In this document: piece after piece, positions 1 through 7,007 of the stretch | How positions within the stretch are numbered: position 1 is the stretch's first letter | Layout of the letters: every line of letters begins with the position of its first letter | Origin: Paenibacillus sp. 453mf | GTDB taxonomy: Bacteria > Bacillota > Bacilli > Paenibacillales > Paenibacillaceae | Length of the DNA: 49,507 nt | NCBI RefSeq assembly: GCF_900116105.1 | Contig: NZ_FPAC01000013.1 | Location: forward strand, 1-49,507 | Direction of reading: 5' to 3' | Made by a program: the position numbers and the translations under genes | The notes under the pieces: generated by a model | Database searches by the model: none | What the model saw: only the letters and a program-made list of their open reading frames with translations | What the model was told of the DNA's origin: nothing

Positions 1-210
1 CTTTCCTCTCCCATGCGAGAGAAGAACCTATCCGGTATTAGCTACCGTTTCCGGTAGTTATCCCAGTCTTATGGGCAGGTTACCTACGTGTTACTCACCC
101 GTCCGCCGCTAAGTCTCAGAGAAGCAAGCTCCTCATTGACTCCGCTCGACTTGCATGTATTAGGCACGCCGCCAGCGTTCGTCCTGAGCCAGGATCAAAC
201 TCTCCAATAA
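1..210 (-). rRNA. rrs: 16S ribosomal RNA, 5' end (partial)
   Basis: This is the first ~210 nt of a 16S rRNA gene that runs leftward out of the window. The complement of the universal 27F primer site lies at 184-203, close to the expected mature 5' end near 210. The sequence further left matches the conserved 5' domain. Its promoters and leader lie at 211-634. The right edge of the window holds a second rRNA operon in the same orientation. Confidence 0.97.
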
Positions 211-426
211 AGATGTTGTCCAGCAACATCGACCCGTTAAGATTCGGTCCAACTCGTAAGAGCGGATGAATCTTAACGAATATTGAAAAGAGCGATAAGC
301 TCATTTAGAAAAACTGACGAGAACATTATGTTCTCTTTATTTCGCTCCATCATTCATACGGTCTTGCGACGCGTACCGAATGATCTCGCTAAGCATTTTC
401 AAAGAAAATGCCACTCACTCGTTGTT

Positions 427-442
427 CAGTTTTCAAAGATCA
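427..442 (-). promoter_or_regulatory. boxA-like antitermination site in the rRNA leader
   Basis: On the minus strand this reads TGATCTTTGAAAACTG, close to the boxA element that loads Nus factors on Bacillota rRNA transcripts. It lies downstream of both rRNA promoters and upstream of 16S, as expected. The identification rests on motif similarity and position only. Confidence 0.6.
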
Positions 443-455
443 AATTTCTTTTTTT

Positions 456-490
456 GTTTCATCGCTTTGTTTCATCGCTTTGTTTCAGCG
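456..490. repeat. 13-bp tandem repeat, about 2.6 copies
   Basis: The unit GTTTCATCGCTTT occurs at 456-468 and 469-481, followed by a partial, one-mismatch copy from 482. It lies in the transcribed leader just downstream of the proximal rRNA promoter. No function is evident; slippage expansion is the simplest origin. Confidence 0.8.
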
Positions 491-498
491 ACCTTTAT

Positions 499-528
499 AA
501 TATATCATGTTTGGCGCCTTGTCGTCAA
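499..528 (-). promoter_or_regulatory. rRNA promoter P2 (proximal)
   Basis: The -35 is TTGACG (523-528), the spacer 18 nt, and the -10 TATATT (499-504). It is the nearer of two tandem promoters feeding the 16S gene, the usual arrangement for Bacillus-type rrn operons. The exact -10 register could shift by one or two bases. Confidence 0.65.
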
Positions 529-603
529 GAGTTTTTTTCAATTAATTTTTCGTGTGTTGTGTACACTTATTAATTTAGTTAGCTCTTAAAAGGGCCGAGA
601 TAT

Positions 604-633
604 AATGTACCACATTACTTCATTTAAAGTCAA
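604..633 (-). promoter_or_regulatory. rRNA promoter P1 (distal)
   Basis: The -35 is TTGACT (628-633), the spacer 18 nt, and the -10 TACATT (604-609). It lies about 105 bp upstream of P2 and its -35 is only a few bases from the bofA stop codon. No terminator separates bofA from the rRNA promoters, so bofA transcripts may read into the rRNA leader. Confidence 0.6.
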
Positions 634-635
634 CA

Positions 636-902
636 CTAAAATAAAGAGATTTTTAATCCGTAAAGCAAAGCTACTCCTGGCAGTCCAAGCACCGTAACCG
701 TACCTATCGTCGCAGGGTTTATGGGTATGTTCACCTCTCCAATTAGTCCGGAGTAGTTAACAACATATATACCCAGAGCTGCGAGCACTAAATGAACACC
801 AAAAGAACTGATCCACTTAAAACCTATCTTTCTTCTAAATAGAATGACAAGAATAAGAATCAAGGATACGGAAAGCACTCCCCACAGAATAACACTCTTC
901 AC
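636..902 (-). CDS. bofA: Pro-sigma-K processing inhibitor BofA
   Basis: This 88-residue integral membrane protein has the BofA family signature in its C-terminal half (around residues 62-85), including TIGTVTVLGLPGVALLYGLK. In the family, BofA sits in the outer forespore membrane with SpoIVFA and holds the SpoIVFB protease inactive until the sigma-G checkpoint signal arrives. Two hydrophobic spans are visible (about 3-21 and 33-50). B. subtilis BofA is 87 residues. Translation starts at GTG 902, and the yaaL stop overlaps it by one base (TAGTG), implying translational coupling. It is the last gene before the rRNA promoters, as in B. subtilis. Confidence 0.9.
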   Translation of the reverse strand: MKSVILWGVLSVSLILILVILFRRKIGFKWISSFGVHLVLAALGIYVVNYSGLIGEVNIPINPATIGTVTVLGLPGVALLYGLKISLF

Positions 903-1207
903 TATACCCCTCCTGCTTCTTTTGTCAGACTTATTGCGCTGATCTCTTTAATAGCATAATGGCTCTTCCCGTCCAAGCCAGCCTGTTTCGCTCTTTTTAA
1001 TTGCATCTGGTATTTTCTCTCTGCAGCCTCAAGTGTAAAAATCGCGTAATCGATCTGATCCTGCCCTACAGCTTCTTCAAACATACGGTGTGCCTGCTTC
1101 CATTCTTCATGCGCAGTCTGGATGTCATCCAAAATTTCCGTACCCATTCGTTTCTCTTGTAATGCTGCATTGCTATCCTTTGCACCCCATGCTTTGATCC
1201 AACCCAT
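902..1207 (-). CDS. yaaL: YaaL-family protein (DUF2508)
   Basis: This small, charged, probably cytoplasmic protein of about 101 residues matches the YaaL/DUF2508 family by sequence character and by its position between recR and bofA. The family has no established function. The middle (roughly residues 25-75) is rich in Glu, Lys, Gln and Ala and is probably helical. Two ATGs are possible, at 1213 and 1207. The purine-rich GGGAGGGG upstream suits the second better (13 nt against 7 nt spacing makes both usable), so the start is uncertain by two codons. A decayed reading frame fills most of the gap between this gene and recR. Expression is probably separate from recR because a terminator intervenes. 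Confidence 0.8.
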   Translation of the reverse strand: MGWIKAWGAKDSNAALQEKRMGTEILDDIQTAHEEWKQAHRMFEEAVGQDQIDYAIFTLEAAERKYQMQLKRAKQAGLDGKSHYAIKEISAISLTKEAGGV

Positions 1208-1241
1208 CACCATTCTGCATCCCCTCCCGAGAAATTAGGCC

Positions 1242-1405
1242 TTAACCTTTTTTGAATCCAGAAAGAACAATTTGAAACAGCTGCTCATATTAAACAAGCA
1301 TTTCAATGGCTTGCGGGGAAATCACAAGCGCAGGTGTCAACAAATCTTCAGCTCCTTCTGGATCTCCATCGGTCCGCAATTCTCTTAATGCGTTATTTCA
1401 TACAT
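1242..1405 (-). pseudogene. Decayed small gene (about 54 codons) upstream of yaaL
   Basis: Reading leftward from ATG 1405, the frame opens MYEI. After a one-base deletion near 1393-1397 it continues from 1391 as ALRELRTDGDPEGAEDLL and then TPALVISPQAIEMLV. An in-frame TAA at 1290-1292 interrupts it, and the same frame resumes as YEQLFQIVLSGFKKG to a TAA at 1242-1244. Composition on both sides of the TAA is protein-like. One deletion plus one nonsense change explain all of it. I do not recognise the family. No ribosome binding site precedes the ATG. A sequencing error is an alternative explanation for either lesion. Confidence 0.55.
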
Positions 1406-1435
1406 ATCGCGAGAGGGACAAACTTAGAACACATA

Positions 1436-1468
1436 AAAAAAGAAGCCCCAGAGACTCAGAGCTTCTTA
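1436..1468 (-). terminator. Terminator after recR
   Basis: On the minus strand an 8-bp stem (AGAAGCTC with GGGCTTCT) closes a short loop and is followed by seven Ts. It lies about 30 nt past the recR stop and ends the dnaX-ebfC-recR unit. Confidence 0.85.
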
Positions 1469-1497
1469 CATCTGTACAGTTCGCTTAATAAAATGAT

Positions 1498-2097
1498 CTA
1501 GTTCAATTGCCGGCGGCCTTCCAGCGCCTTAGATAATGTTACTTCATCTGCATATTCGAGATCCCCGCCTACAGGCAGACCATGAGCAATCCGGCTCACA
1601 ACAATCTCAAATGGTTTAACCAGTCTCGAGATATACATTGCCGTTGCTTCTCCTTCGATATTCGGGTTCGTCGCCAGGATAAGCTCCTTCACCCGCTCAT
1701 CACTCAAGCGAGTAAGCAATTCCTTCAACCGGATATCATCCGGTCCAATCCCTTCCATAGGAGAAATCGCTCCTTGCAGAACATGATAATAACCGTTGAA
1801 TTCTTTGGTTCGTTCCATAGCTACGAGGTCTTTAGGATCCTGTACAACGCAGATCACGGATGTATCCCTCGTCTTATCCTGACAAATGCGGCACGGATCC
1901 GTATCCGTAATATTACAGCACACCGAACAATAGTGAAGATTCCGTTTCACACTTACCAGCGCTTTGGCAAAATCAATCACATCATCTTCTTTCATGTTCA
2001 GTACATGGAAGGCAAGGCGAGCGGCCGTTTTGGGACCGATGCCGGGCAAACGTGTGAAAGCATCTATAAGCTTCGCAATCGGTTCCGGATAATACAA
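1498..2097 (-). CDS. recR: Recombination protein RecR
   Basis: RecR acts with RecF and RecO in recombinational repair of gaps and stalled forks, loading RecA on SSB-coated DNA. The protein has 199 residues (B. subtilis 198). An N-terminal helix-hairpin-helix contains LPGIGPKTA (18-26). A four-cysteine zinc finger uses C57, C60, C69 and C72. The Toprim domain follows (about 80-175). The start is TTG 2097, preceded by AAGGAG at 10 nt; the encoded MYYPEPIAKLIDAF fits the family N-terminus. It follows ebfC by 29 nt in the conserved dnaX-ebfC-recR operon. Confidence 0.97.
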   Translation of the reverse strand: MYYPEPIAKLIDAFTRLPGIGPKTAARLAFHVLNMKEDDVIDFAKALVSVKRNLHYCSVCCNITDTDPCRICQDKTRDTSVICVVQDPKDLVAMERTKEFNGYYHVLQGAISPMEGIGPDDIRLKELLTRLSDERVKELILATNPNIEGEATAMYISRLVKPFEIVVSRIAHGLPVGGDLEYADEVTLSKALEGRRQLN

Positions 2098-2126
2098 GTT
2101 AAGAATTCTCCTTCTGTTGGCTCAAA

Positions 2127-2438
2127 TTAGAACAAGCCAGGGATTTTCATACCGTTCGTAAATTTGCCCATGTCCTGGTTAGCCAGTTCATCAGCTTTGC
2201 TCATCGCATCGTTCACTGCAGTCATAACAAGATCTTGCAGCATTTCAACATCTTCAGGATCTACCGCTTCAGGCTTGATTGTAATTGAGATCAGTTTCTT
2301 GTGACCATTCACTTCAGCCGTTACAACCCCGCCGCCAGAAGAACCTTCTACAGTCTTCGTGCCAAGCTCCTCTTGAGCCTTGAGCATTTGCTCCTGCATT
2401 TTTTTGACCTGCTTCATCATTTGATTCATATTGTTCAT
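2127..2438 (-). CDS. ebfC: Nucleoid-associated protein, YbaB/EbfC family
   Basis: This small dimeric DNA-binding protein (103 residues) corresponds to B. subtilis YaaK. It has an N-terminal Met/Gln/Lys-rich helix, the conserved VEGSSGGGVVTAEVNG core (about 31-46), and the family C-terminal motif DPEDVEMLQDLV. Family members bind DNA and organise the nucleoid; the link to RecR is positional. The upstream-most ATG (2447) directly abuts AAGGAG and cannot be spaced correctly, whereas ATG 2438 lies 9 nt from it. I therefore start there. It lies between dnaX and recR. Confidence 0.93.
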   Translation of the reverse strand: MNNMNQMMKQVKKMQEQMLKAQEELGTKTVEGSSGGGVVTAEVNGHKKLISITIKPEAVDPEDVEMLQDLVMTAVNDAMSKADELANQDMGKFTNGMKIPGLF

Positions 2439-2477
2439 CTGTGTCATCTCCTTAAATTAATATCAAGTAATACACTC

Positions 2478-4223
2478 TTATTCCTTAATGATAACCAAAT
2501 TCTCACCAAAAAGCTCGATTGCCTCATCAATCCAAGGCTCCTTCTGGTTCCCATCCTGCTCAGGCTCCAGCTTGAACTCCTCTTCCTTCTTCGTCTCCTG
2601 CGTACCTTCAATCGCAGTTAACCAATCCCGCTGAAGCATCGTCACCAGCCTTACCGGTCTGCCCAGCTGCTGCTCAAGCACACCTTCGATCACTTCTCTG
2701 TTCGCCGGCTTCTCCGTCGTTTCACGGTGAATATTGTTCTTAAAGGCGACGAGCACGGCATCCTCTAATGCAGATACAGGCTCTCCATCAACAAACCAGG
2801 CATGCACCGTTACTTTCTCTTCCTTGACTCGTTGCAGGATCTGTCCCCATTTGCTCGCAATATCGGTAAACTCCTTGCTGCCCTTCTGAGCGACGTACTG
2901 CTCCATGTTAGGAGGGAGCTTGGCAGGTCCCGATATTCTTGGCGCAGCTGTACGCTGATTCGATCGAGCAGAACCACTACCTGAGCCCTGTCCTGCACTC
3001 GCAGCTCCAACGCCGCCATTCTTCATCGCCTTCTCCAGCTTCTTCTCAAGCTCAGCAATTTGCCGCTTCATCGCAGCTATTTCTGAAGAATCCACGCTGG
3101 ACTCCTGTCCCGCGGAAACCGATGCAGCAGCGCCACCCTGGGGGAGACTGCACAATTTGAGCAATGCGACTTCGAACAGCGTTTGGGGCTGAGCCGCGTA
3201 TTTCATTTCACTTTGATATCGATTGAGCGTATCAATCACATAAAACAGCTGTTCTTTGGAAAAGGCATCTGCAATCGGCTTAAATGAGGCAGGATCAAGA
3301 ACCCGATCCGTCATCCGATCTGCATTGGGCACCATCTTGATCAGGAGCAAATCCCGGAAATAGTACAGAAGGTTCTCCATACTCTTGTCCGCACTCTTGC
3401 CTTCCTGCATAAATTCTTCAACCGTCTGCAGAACATCACCGACTTCTCCTTTGAGGAGGAAACCAGCCAGCTTACCAAACTTCTCTGAGGGAAGCCCCCC
3501 TGTCATATCCAATGTCTGCTGATAGGAGACGTGTCCTCCTGTAAAGGAAGAGACTTGATCTAGAATGCTCAGCGCATCCCTCATACCCCCATCAGACAAA
3601 CGCGCAATATATTGAAGAGCTTCATCTTCTGCTGTAATACCTTCTTCTTTACAAATCGCTGCAAGCCGCCCTGTCTGATCTTCCAGGGATACCCTGCGAA
3701 AATCAAACCGCTGACAGCGAGAAATAATCGTAGCAGGAAGCCGATGCGGCTCTGTAGTTGCAAGTATAAACATCACGTGCGGCGGCGGTTCTTCCAGTGT
3801 CTTCAGCAAGGCGTTAAACGCTTCTGTCGTCAGCATGTGTACTTCATCAATGATGTACACCTTATGACGGACCTCGGTAGGGGCATACTTTACTTTCTCG
3901 CGTAAATCACGAATCTCTTCTACCCCGCGATTGGATGCAGCATCGATCTCCTGCACATCCATAACCGATCCGGACGTAATACGCCGGCATGCTTCACACT
4001 CATTACAAGGCTCTACCCGAGGACCCCGTTCACAGTTGACAGCCTTCGCAAGTATTTTGGCTGCGCTTGTCTTCCCTGTTCCACGCGGACCACTGAACAG
4101 ATACGCATGCGAGATCCGCCCTTCACGTATGGCATTCTGCAAAGTCTGAATGATATGTTGTTGCCCAACCATGTCTTGAAACGACTGAGGCCGCCAAGCA
4201 CGGTACAACGCAATATGTTCCAC
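2478..4223 (-). CDS. dnaX: DNA polymerase III subunit tau (clamp loader)
   Basis: DnaX is the ATPase motor of the clamp loader that places the beta sliding clamp on primed DNA. The 581-residue protein shows Walker A GPRGTGKTS (45-53), a zinc module with C64, C73, C76 and C79, Walker B IIDEVHML (about 124-131), and sensor-1/SRC motifs ATTEPHRLP and ISRCQ (about 155-171). A Gly/Ser/Ala-rich hinge (about 360-435) precedes the C-terminal tau domain. Start is GTG 4223, 9 nt from GAGGG. I see no obvious slippery heptamer for a gamma-type frameshift. It heads the dnaX-ebfC-recR operon. Confidence 0.97.
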   Translation of the reverse strand: MEHIALYRAWRPQSFQDMVGQQHIIQTLQNAIREGRISHAYLFSGPRGTGKTSAAKILAKAVNCERGPRVEPCNECEACRRITSGSVMDVQEIDAASNRGVEEIRDLREKVKYAPTEVRHKVYIIDEVHMLTTEAFNALLKTLEEPPPHVMFILATTEPHRLPATIISRCQRFDFRRVSLEDQTGRLAAICKEEGITAEDEALQYIARLSDGGMRDALSILDQVSSFTGGHVSYQQTLDMTGGLPSEKFGKLAGFLLKGEVGDVLQTVEEFMQEGKSADKSMENLLYYFRDLLLIKMVPNADRMTDRVLDPASFKPIADAFSKEQLFYVIDTLNRYQSEMKYAAQPQTLFEVALLKLCSLPQGGAAASVSAGQESSVDSSEIAAMKRQIAELEKKLEKAMKNGGVGAASAGQGSGSGSARSNQRTAAPRISGPAKLPPNMEQYVAQKGSKEFTDIASKWGQILQRVKEEKVTVHAWFVDGEPVSALEDAVLVAFKNNIHRETTEKPANREVIEGVLEQQLGRPVRLVTMLQRDWLTAIEGTQETKKEEEFKLEPEQDGNQKEPWIDEAIELFGENLVIIKE

Positions 4224-4275
4224 TGTGCTTTACCCTCTTTCCACAATGTCTCATGACCTTTGTTTGTGGCTTCAT

Positions 4276-4302
4276 TATACTATATTCCCTCTTGAATCAA
4301 AA
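4276..4302 (-). promoter_or_regulatory. Probable dnaX promoter
   Basis: A perfect TATAAT (-10, 4276-4281) lies about 52 bp upstream of the dnaX start. The best -35 is TTGATT (4297-4302), with a short 15-nt spacer, so the -35 assignment is weak. The remaining AT-rich stretch to 4467 shows nothing else. Confidence 0.45.
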
Positions 4303-4467
4303 CTTTAAAAGTACATGAGGAGTATTTTCGTCAGTGCTGAATCAATTTCATAACTCATTAAAAAAGTTGAATTTGAAACTATATAGACAAACTAAAATCA
4401 TTTTAATCTGTATGACTTTTGATTAAAGCAGCTAAAAGTATTACGAAATGGAATCGGTTTAAACGCA

Positions 4468-4500
4468 AAAAAAATCTTTGCATTTCTAATGCAAAGATAC
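4468..4500 (-). terminator. Terminator downstream of SRP RNA
   Basis: A perfect 10-bp stem (ATCTTTGCAT with ATGCAAAGAT, 5-nt loop) is followed on the minus strand by an eight-T run. It ends transcription from the SRP RNA gene before dnaX. Confidence 0.92.
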
Positions 4501-4577
4501 CTATATACTATCTTATATTATCTATTTGAACAATAGACATTTATATTCAAAGTAAGAACCGTGCACCTGTTATTGAT

Positions 4578-4827
4578 AATTGCGATCCAAGCGGCACCCC
4601 AGCATAACAACTCGGGTTAGGCCACCCTCCGGCACAAGAGTGGTCTTGCTTATGGCTGCTTCCTTCCGGACCTGACCAGATTCACAAGTACTCATTGCGG
4701 AGGACCCAACCGTCAACATTGCATGCAGGGACCAGCCTCACATCGGCAAAACCTCTAACAGGAATTCAACCTCGCTATAGCGGATTGCGAGTTACAGGGC
4801 ACCGCTACCTCCCCATCTAGCACGGTG
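4578..4827 (-). ncRNA. ffs: Signal recognition particle RNA, large bacterial type
   Basis: This ~250-nt RNA carries the universally conserved SRP RNA apical domain on the minus strand: GTCAGGTCCGGAAGGAAGCAG, then the GCCATAAGCA segment. Its 5' half matches the Alu-like domain of Bacillota scRNA (CCCTGTAACTCGCAATCCGC). The RNA scaffolds Ffh and, in Bacillota, HBsu, for co-translational membrane targeting. The 5' end is set by the promoter at 4834-4862 and the 3' end is approximate. It sits upstream of dnaX as in B. subtilis, but there its other neighbour is tadA, which here lies about 34 kb away. Confidence 0.95.
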
Positions 4828-4833
4828 AAAATA

Positions 4834-4862
4834 AGTATATCGCATGCAGTATCAAAATGCAA
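4834..4862 (-). promoter_or_regulatory. SRP RNA promoter
   Basis: The -35 is TTGCAT (4857-4862), the spacer exactly 17 nt, and the -10 TATACT (4834-4839). The predicted start near 4827 coincides with the expected 5' end of the SRP RNA. Confidence 0.8.
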
Positions 4863-4939
4863 CCGGACTGCAATACTTTCCAGCTGCACCTTTATAAGAA
4901 GACTCTTCTACTCGTTCTTGTATCGAAGAGCAGCCTGCA

Positions 4940-5012
4940 CAAAAATAAAACCCTCTGCCGTTCAGGCAGAAGGTTAAAAACAAATGAAGCTGACGAAGGC
5001 CGTCAGCTTCAT
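4940..5012 (-). terminator. Tandem terminators after rpmE
   Basis: Two hairpins follow rpmE on the minus strand. The first (4984-5012) has a 12-bp stem, ATGAAGCTGACG with CGTCAGCTTCAT, and a TTTGTTTTT tail; it begins just inside the rpmE stop region. The second (about 4940-4973) has CCTTCTGCC with GGCAGAGG and a GTTTTATTTTT tail. Together they insulate the SRP RNA promoter. Confidence 0.85.
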
Positions 5013-5017
5013 ATAAA

Positions 5018-5215
5018 TTACATTCCGTATTTTTTCTTAAATCTATCAACACGGCCACCAGCATCCAAGAATTTCTGTTTACCAGTGAAGAACGGGTGAC
5101 ATGCAGAGCATACCTCTACACGCAGAGATTCTTTAATAGAACCCGTTTCGAACGTGTTACCACATGCGCAAGTCGCAGTAGTTACGTGATATTTTGGTTG
5201 AATCGCTTCATTCAT
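5018..5215 (-). CDS. rpmE: 50S ribosomal protein L31 (zinc form)
   Basis: This 65-residue large-subunit protein belongs to the zinc-binding L31 type, with Cys pairs in TCACGNTF and EVCSACHPFFTG. That contrasts with the zinc-free RpmE2 paralogue that many Bacillota make under zinc starvation. The start is ATG 5215, 6 nt from GAGGTG; the longer upstream frame is not supported. It lies downstream of rho, the same order as in B. subtilis. Tandem terminators follow. Confidence 0.97.
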   Translation of the reverse strand: MNEAIQPKYHVTTATCACGNTFETGSIKESLRVEVCSACHPFFTGKQKFLDAGGRVDRFKKKYGM

Positions 5216-5354
5216 GACTTTCACCTCTTCTTGCCCTGAGCCGGCTAAAGGACCCAGAGTTATTAAGAACACAAAGTTGATTATAGCACGCTCTTCTACT
5301 CCACGCAATGCCTATGCAAATAAATGGTAGTTAAAGACTCGCTATGAGCTTCGA

Positions 5355-6704
5355 TTAGGTTGTCGTTGCAGATGCCGCTGAAGCTCTGTTGGTGCGTCTT
5401 GCCGGCGCAGTGCTTGTGCCTGAACCAGAAGAGCTGCCGGGTTGTGCTTGACCACTATTGCCCGCCGTATCCAGTGATGCCAGGAACTCCGCGTTCGTCT
5501 TGGTATTGCGCAGCTTCTTAAGGAAGCCTTCCACAAAGTCATAACTTTCATTCATATTCTTGCGTACAGCCCAAATCGCATCGAGTTCATCCTTCGTAAG
5601 CAGCACTTCCTCACGGCGTGTACCGGAACGGCGAATATCGATAGCTGGGAAGATCCGGCGTTCAGCAAGCTTGCGATCAAGATGCAATTCCATGTTACCT
5701 GTACCCTTGAACTCCTCGTATATAATGTCGTCCATACGTGAGCCTGTGTCAATTAGTGCCGTAGCTAGAATAGTTAAACTGCCTCCCTCTTCCACATTCC
5801 GGGCAGAGCCAAAGAAACGCTTCGGACGATGGAATGCAGCCGGGTCAATACCACCGCTGAGTGTCCGTCCAGATGGCGGAATAACCAGGTTATAGGCACG
5901 CGCAAGACGCGTAATGCTGTCCAGCAAAATAACAACATCCTTCTTCGCCTCGACCAGACGAAGCGCACGCTCGAGAACAAGCTCAGCCACTTTAATATGA
6001 TTTTCCGGAAGCTCATCAAATGTTGAGGCAACAACTTCCCCTTTAACAGAACGCTGCATATCCGTCACTTCCTCAGGACGTTCGTCAATCAGCAGTACAA
6101 ACAATTCAATCTCCGGATTGTTGGTTGAAATGCTATTTGCTATCTCTTTCAGAAGGAGTGTCTTGCCCGCCTTGGGAGGTGCAACAATGAGTCCGCGCTG
6201 TCCCAATCCTACGGGAGCAAGCACATCCATAATACGGGTTGATAAATGCGTTGGGGATGTTTCAAGCACTAGCTTTTTCTGTGGGTATAGAGGAGTTAAG
6301 GCTGGAAAATGGAGTCTTTCGGCCGCAAGCTCAGGACTTTGACCATTGACGGCATTAACCTGAAGCAATCCGAAATATCTTTCATTCTCTTTAGGGGTAC
6401 GGCACTTGCCGGATACGAGATCCCCAGTCCTTAAATCAAACTTACGAATTTGTGAGGAAGATATATAAATATCTTCTTTGCTCGGCAAATAGTTAATGGG
6501 GCGGAGAAAACCATAACCCTCTGGGAGGATTTCAAGTACACCTTCCATGAACATAAGGCCGCTTTGTTCTGCCTGCGCTCGAAGAATGGCGAAGATCAGT
6601 TCCTTCTTCTTCAGCTGGCCGTAATAAGGGATCTGGTACTTCTTCGCTAACTTGTATAAGTCAGTCAGCTTCATTTCTTCCAGATCGGAAATTTGTAGAT
6701 CCAT
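5355..6704 (-). CDS. rho: Transcription termination factor Rho
   Basis: Rho is the hexameric RNA-dependent ATPase that ends transcription of untranslated RNA. The 449 residues comprise an N-terminal Rho domain (1-48), the RNA-binding cold-shock domain (about 51-125, with GYGFLRP), and the ATPase with Walker A APPKAGKT (175-182), Walker B VVILLDSITRLARAYN, and the Q/R-loop region (about 255-370). After about residue 415 a Ser/Gly/Ala/Thr-rich tail of some 33 residues extends past the conserved core; it is low-complexity and probably dispensable. Start is ATG 6704, 7 nt from AGGTGG. A leader of about 110 nt with its own promoter precedes it. Confidence 0.97.
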   Translation of the reverse strand: MDLQISDLEEMKLTDLYKLAKKYQIPYYGQLKKKELIFAILRAQAEQSGLMFMEGVLEILPEGYGFLRPINYLPSKEDIYISSSQIRKFDLRTGDLVSGKCRTPKENERYFGLLQVNAVNGQSPELAAERLHFPALTPLYPQKKLVLETSPTHLSTRIMDVLAPVGLGQRGLIVAPPKAGKTLLLKEIANSISTNNPEIELFVLLIDERPEEVTDMQRSVKGEVVASTFDELPENHIKVAELVLERALRLVEAKKDVVILLDSITRLARAYNLVIPPSGRTLSGGIDPAAFHRPKRFFGSARNVEEGGSLTILATALIDTGSRMDDIIYEEFKGTGNMELHLDRKLAERRIFPAIDIRRSGTRREEVLLTKDELDAIWAVRKNMNESYDFVEGFLKKLRNTKTNAEFLASLDTAGNSGQAQPGSSSGSGTSTAPARRTNRASAASATTT

Positions 6705-6814
6705 GCAATAACCACCTATTCAATTAATAAGTCCGTAAAATGGGAAGACTGACGGTCCAGTCGTATGTGTGCAAACTAAGTAATGATCATCTTCAATAAC
6801 ACTGCTTAGCATCC

Positions 6815-6844
6815 ATTGTACGGAATTTACCTATCTGAATGCAA
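6815..6844 (-). promoter_or_regulatory. Probable rho promoter
   Basis: The -35 is TTGCAT (6839-6844), the spacer 18 nt, and the -10 TACAAT (6815-6820). A 15-bp palindrome, AATAAGCAGCTTATT (6844-6858), touches the upstream edge of the -35 and could be an operator. In B. subtilis rho is known to be autoregulated; nothing here proves that. Confidence 0.6.
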
Positions 6845-6916
6845 ATAAGCAGCTTATTGGCGGTATAATTGCCATTGTTATGCAAGAAATCAGTATTAGA
6901 ATAGGTTTACCCATTT

Positions 6917-6988
6917 TTCGAAGAGATATTCATATAAAATATAGATCGGATAACAAGGACTATTCTTGAATATGTTTATCTCTTCGAA
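6917..6988. repeat. Long imperfect inverted repeat between murA and rho
   Basis: The arms at 6917-6935 and 6970-6988 are complementary over 19 nt with two mismatches; the outer 12 bases, TTCGAAGAGATA, are perfect. A 34-nt spacer separates them. It begins 19 nt past the murA stop. No T-run follows on either strand, so it is not a standard terminator. Confidence 0.85.
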
Positions 6989-7007
6989 TTTAAATCCGGT
7001 TATATCT

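Noticed and set aside
2478..4223. Programmed frameshift producing a gamma form of DnaX
   Set aside because: I saw no A-AAA-AAG-type slippery site with a downstream stem; B. subtilis also makes only tau.
6831..6914. 27-residue hydrophobic peptide between murA and rho on the minus strand
   Set aside because: The ATG has no ribosome binding site and the frame overlaps the rho -35; chance is likelier.
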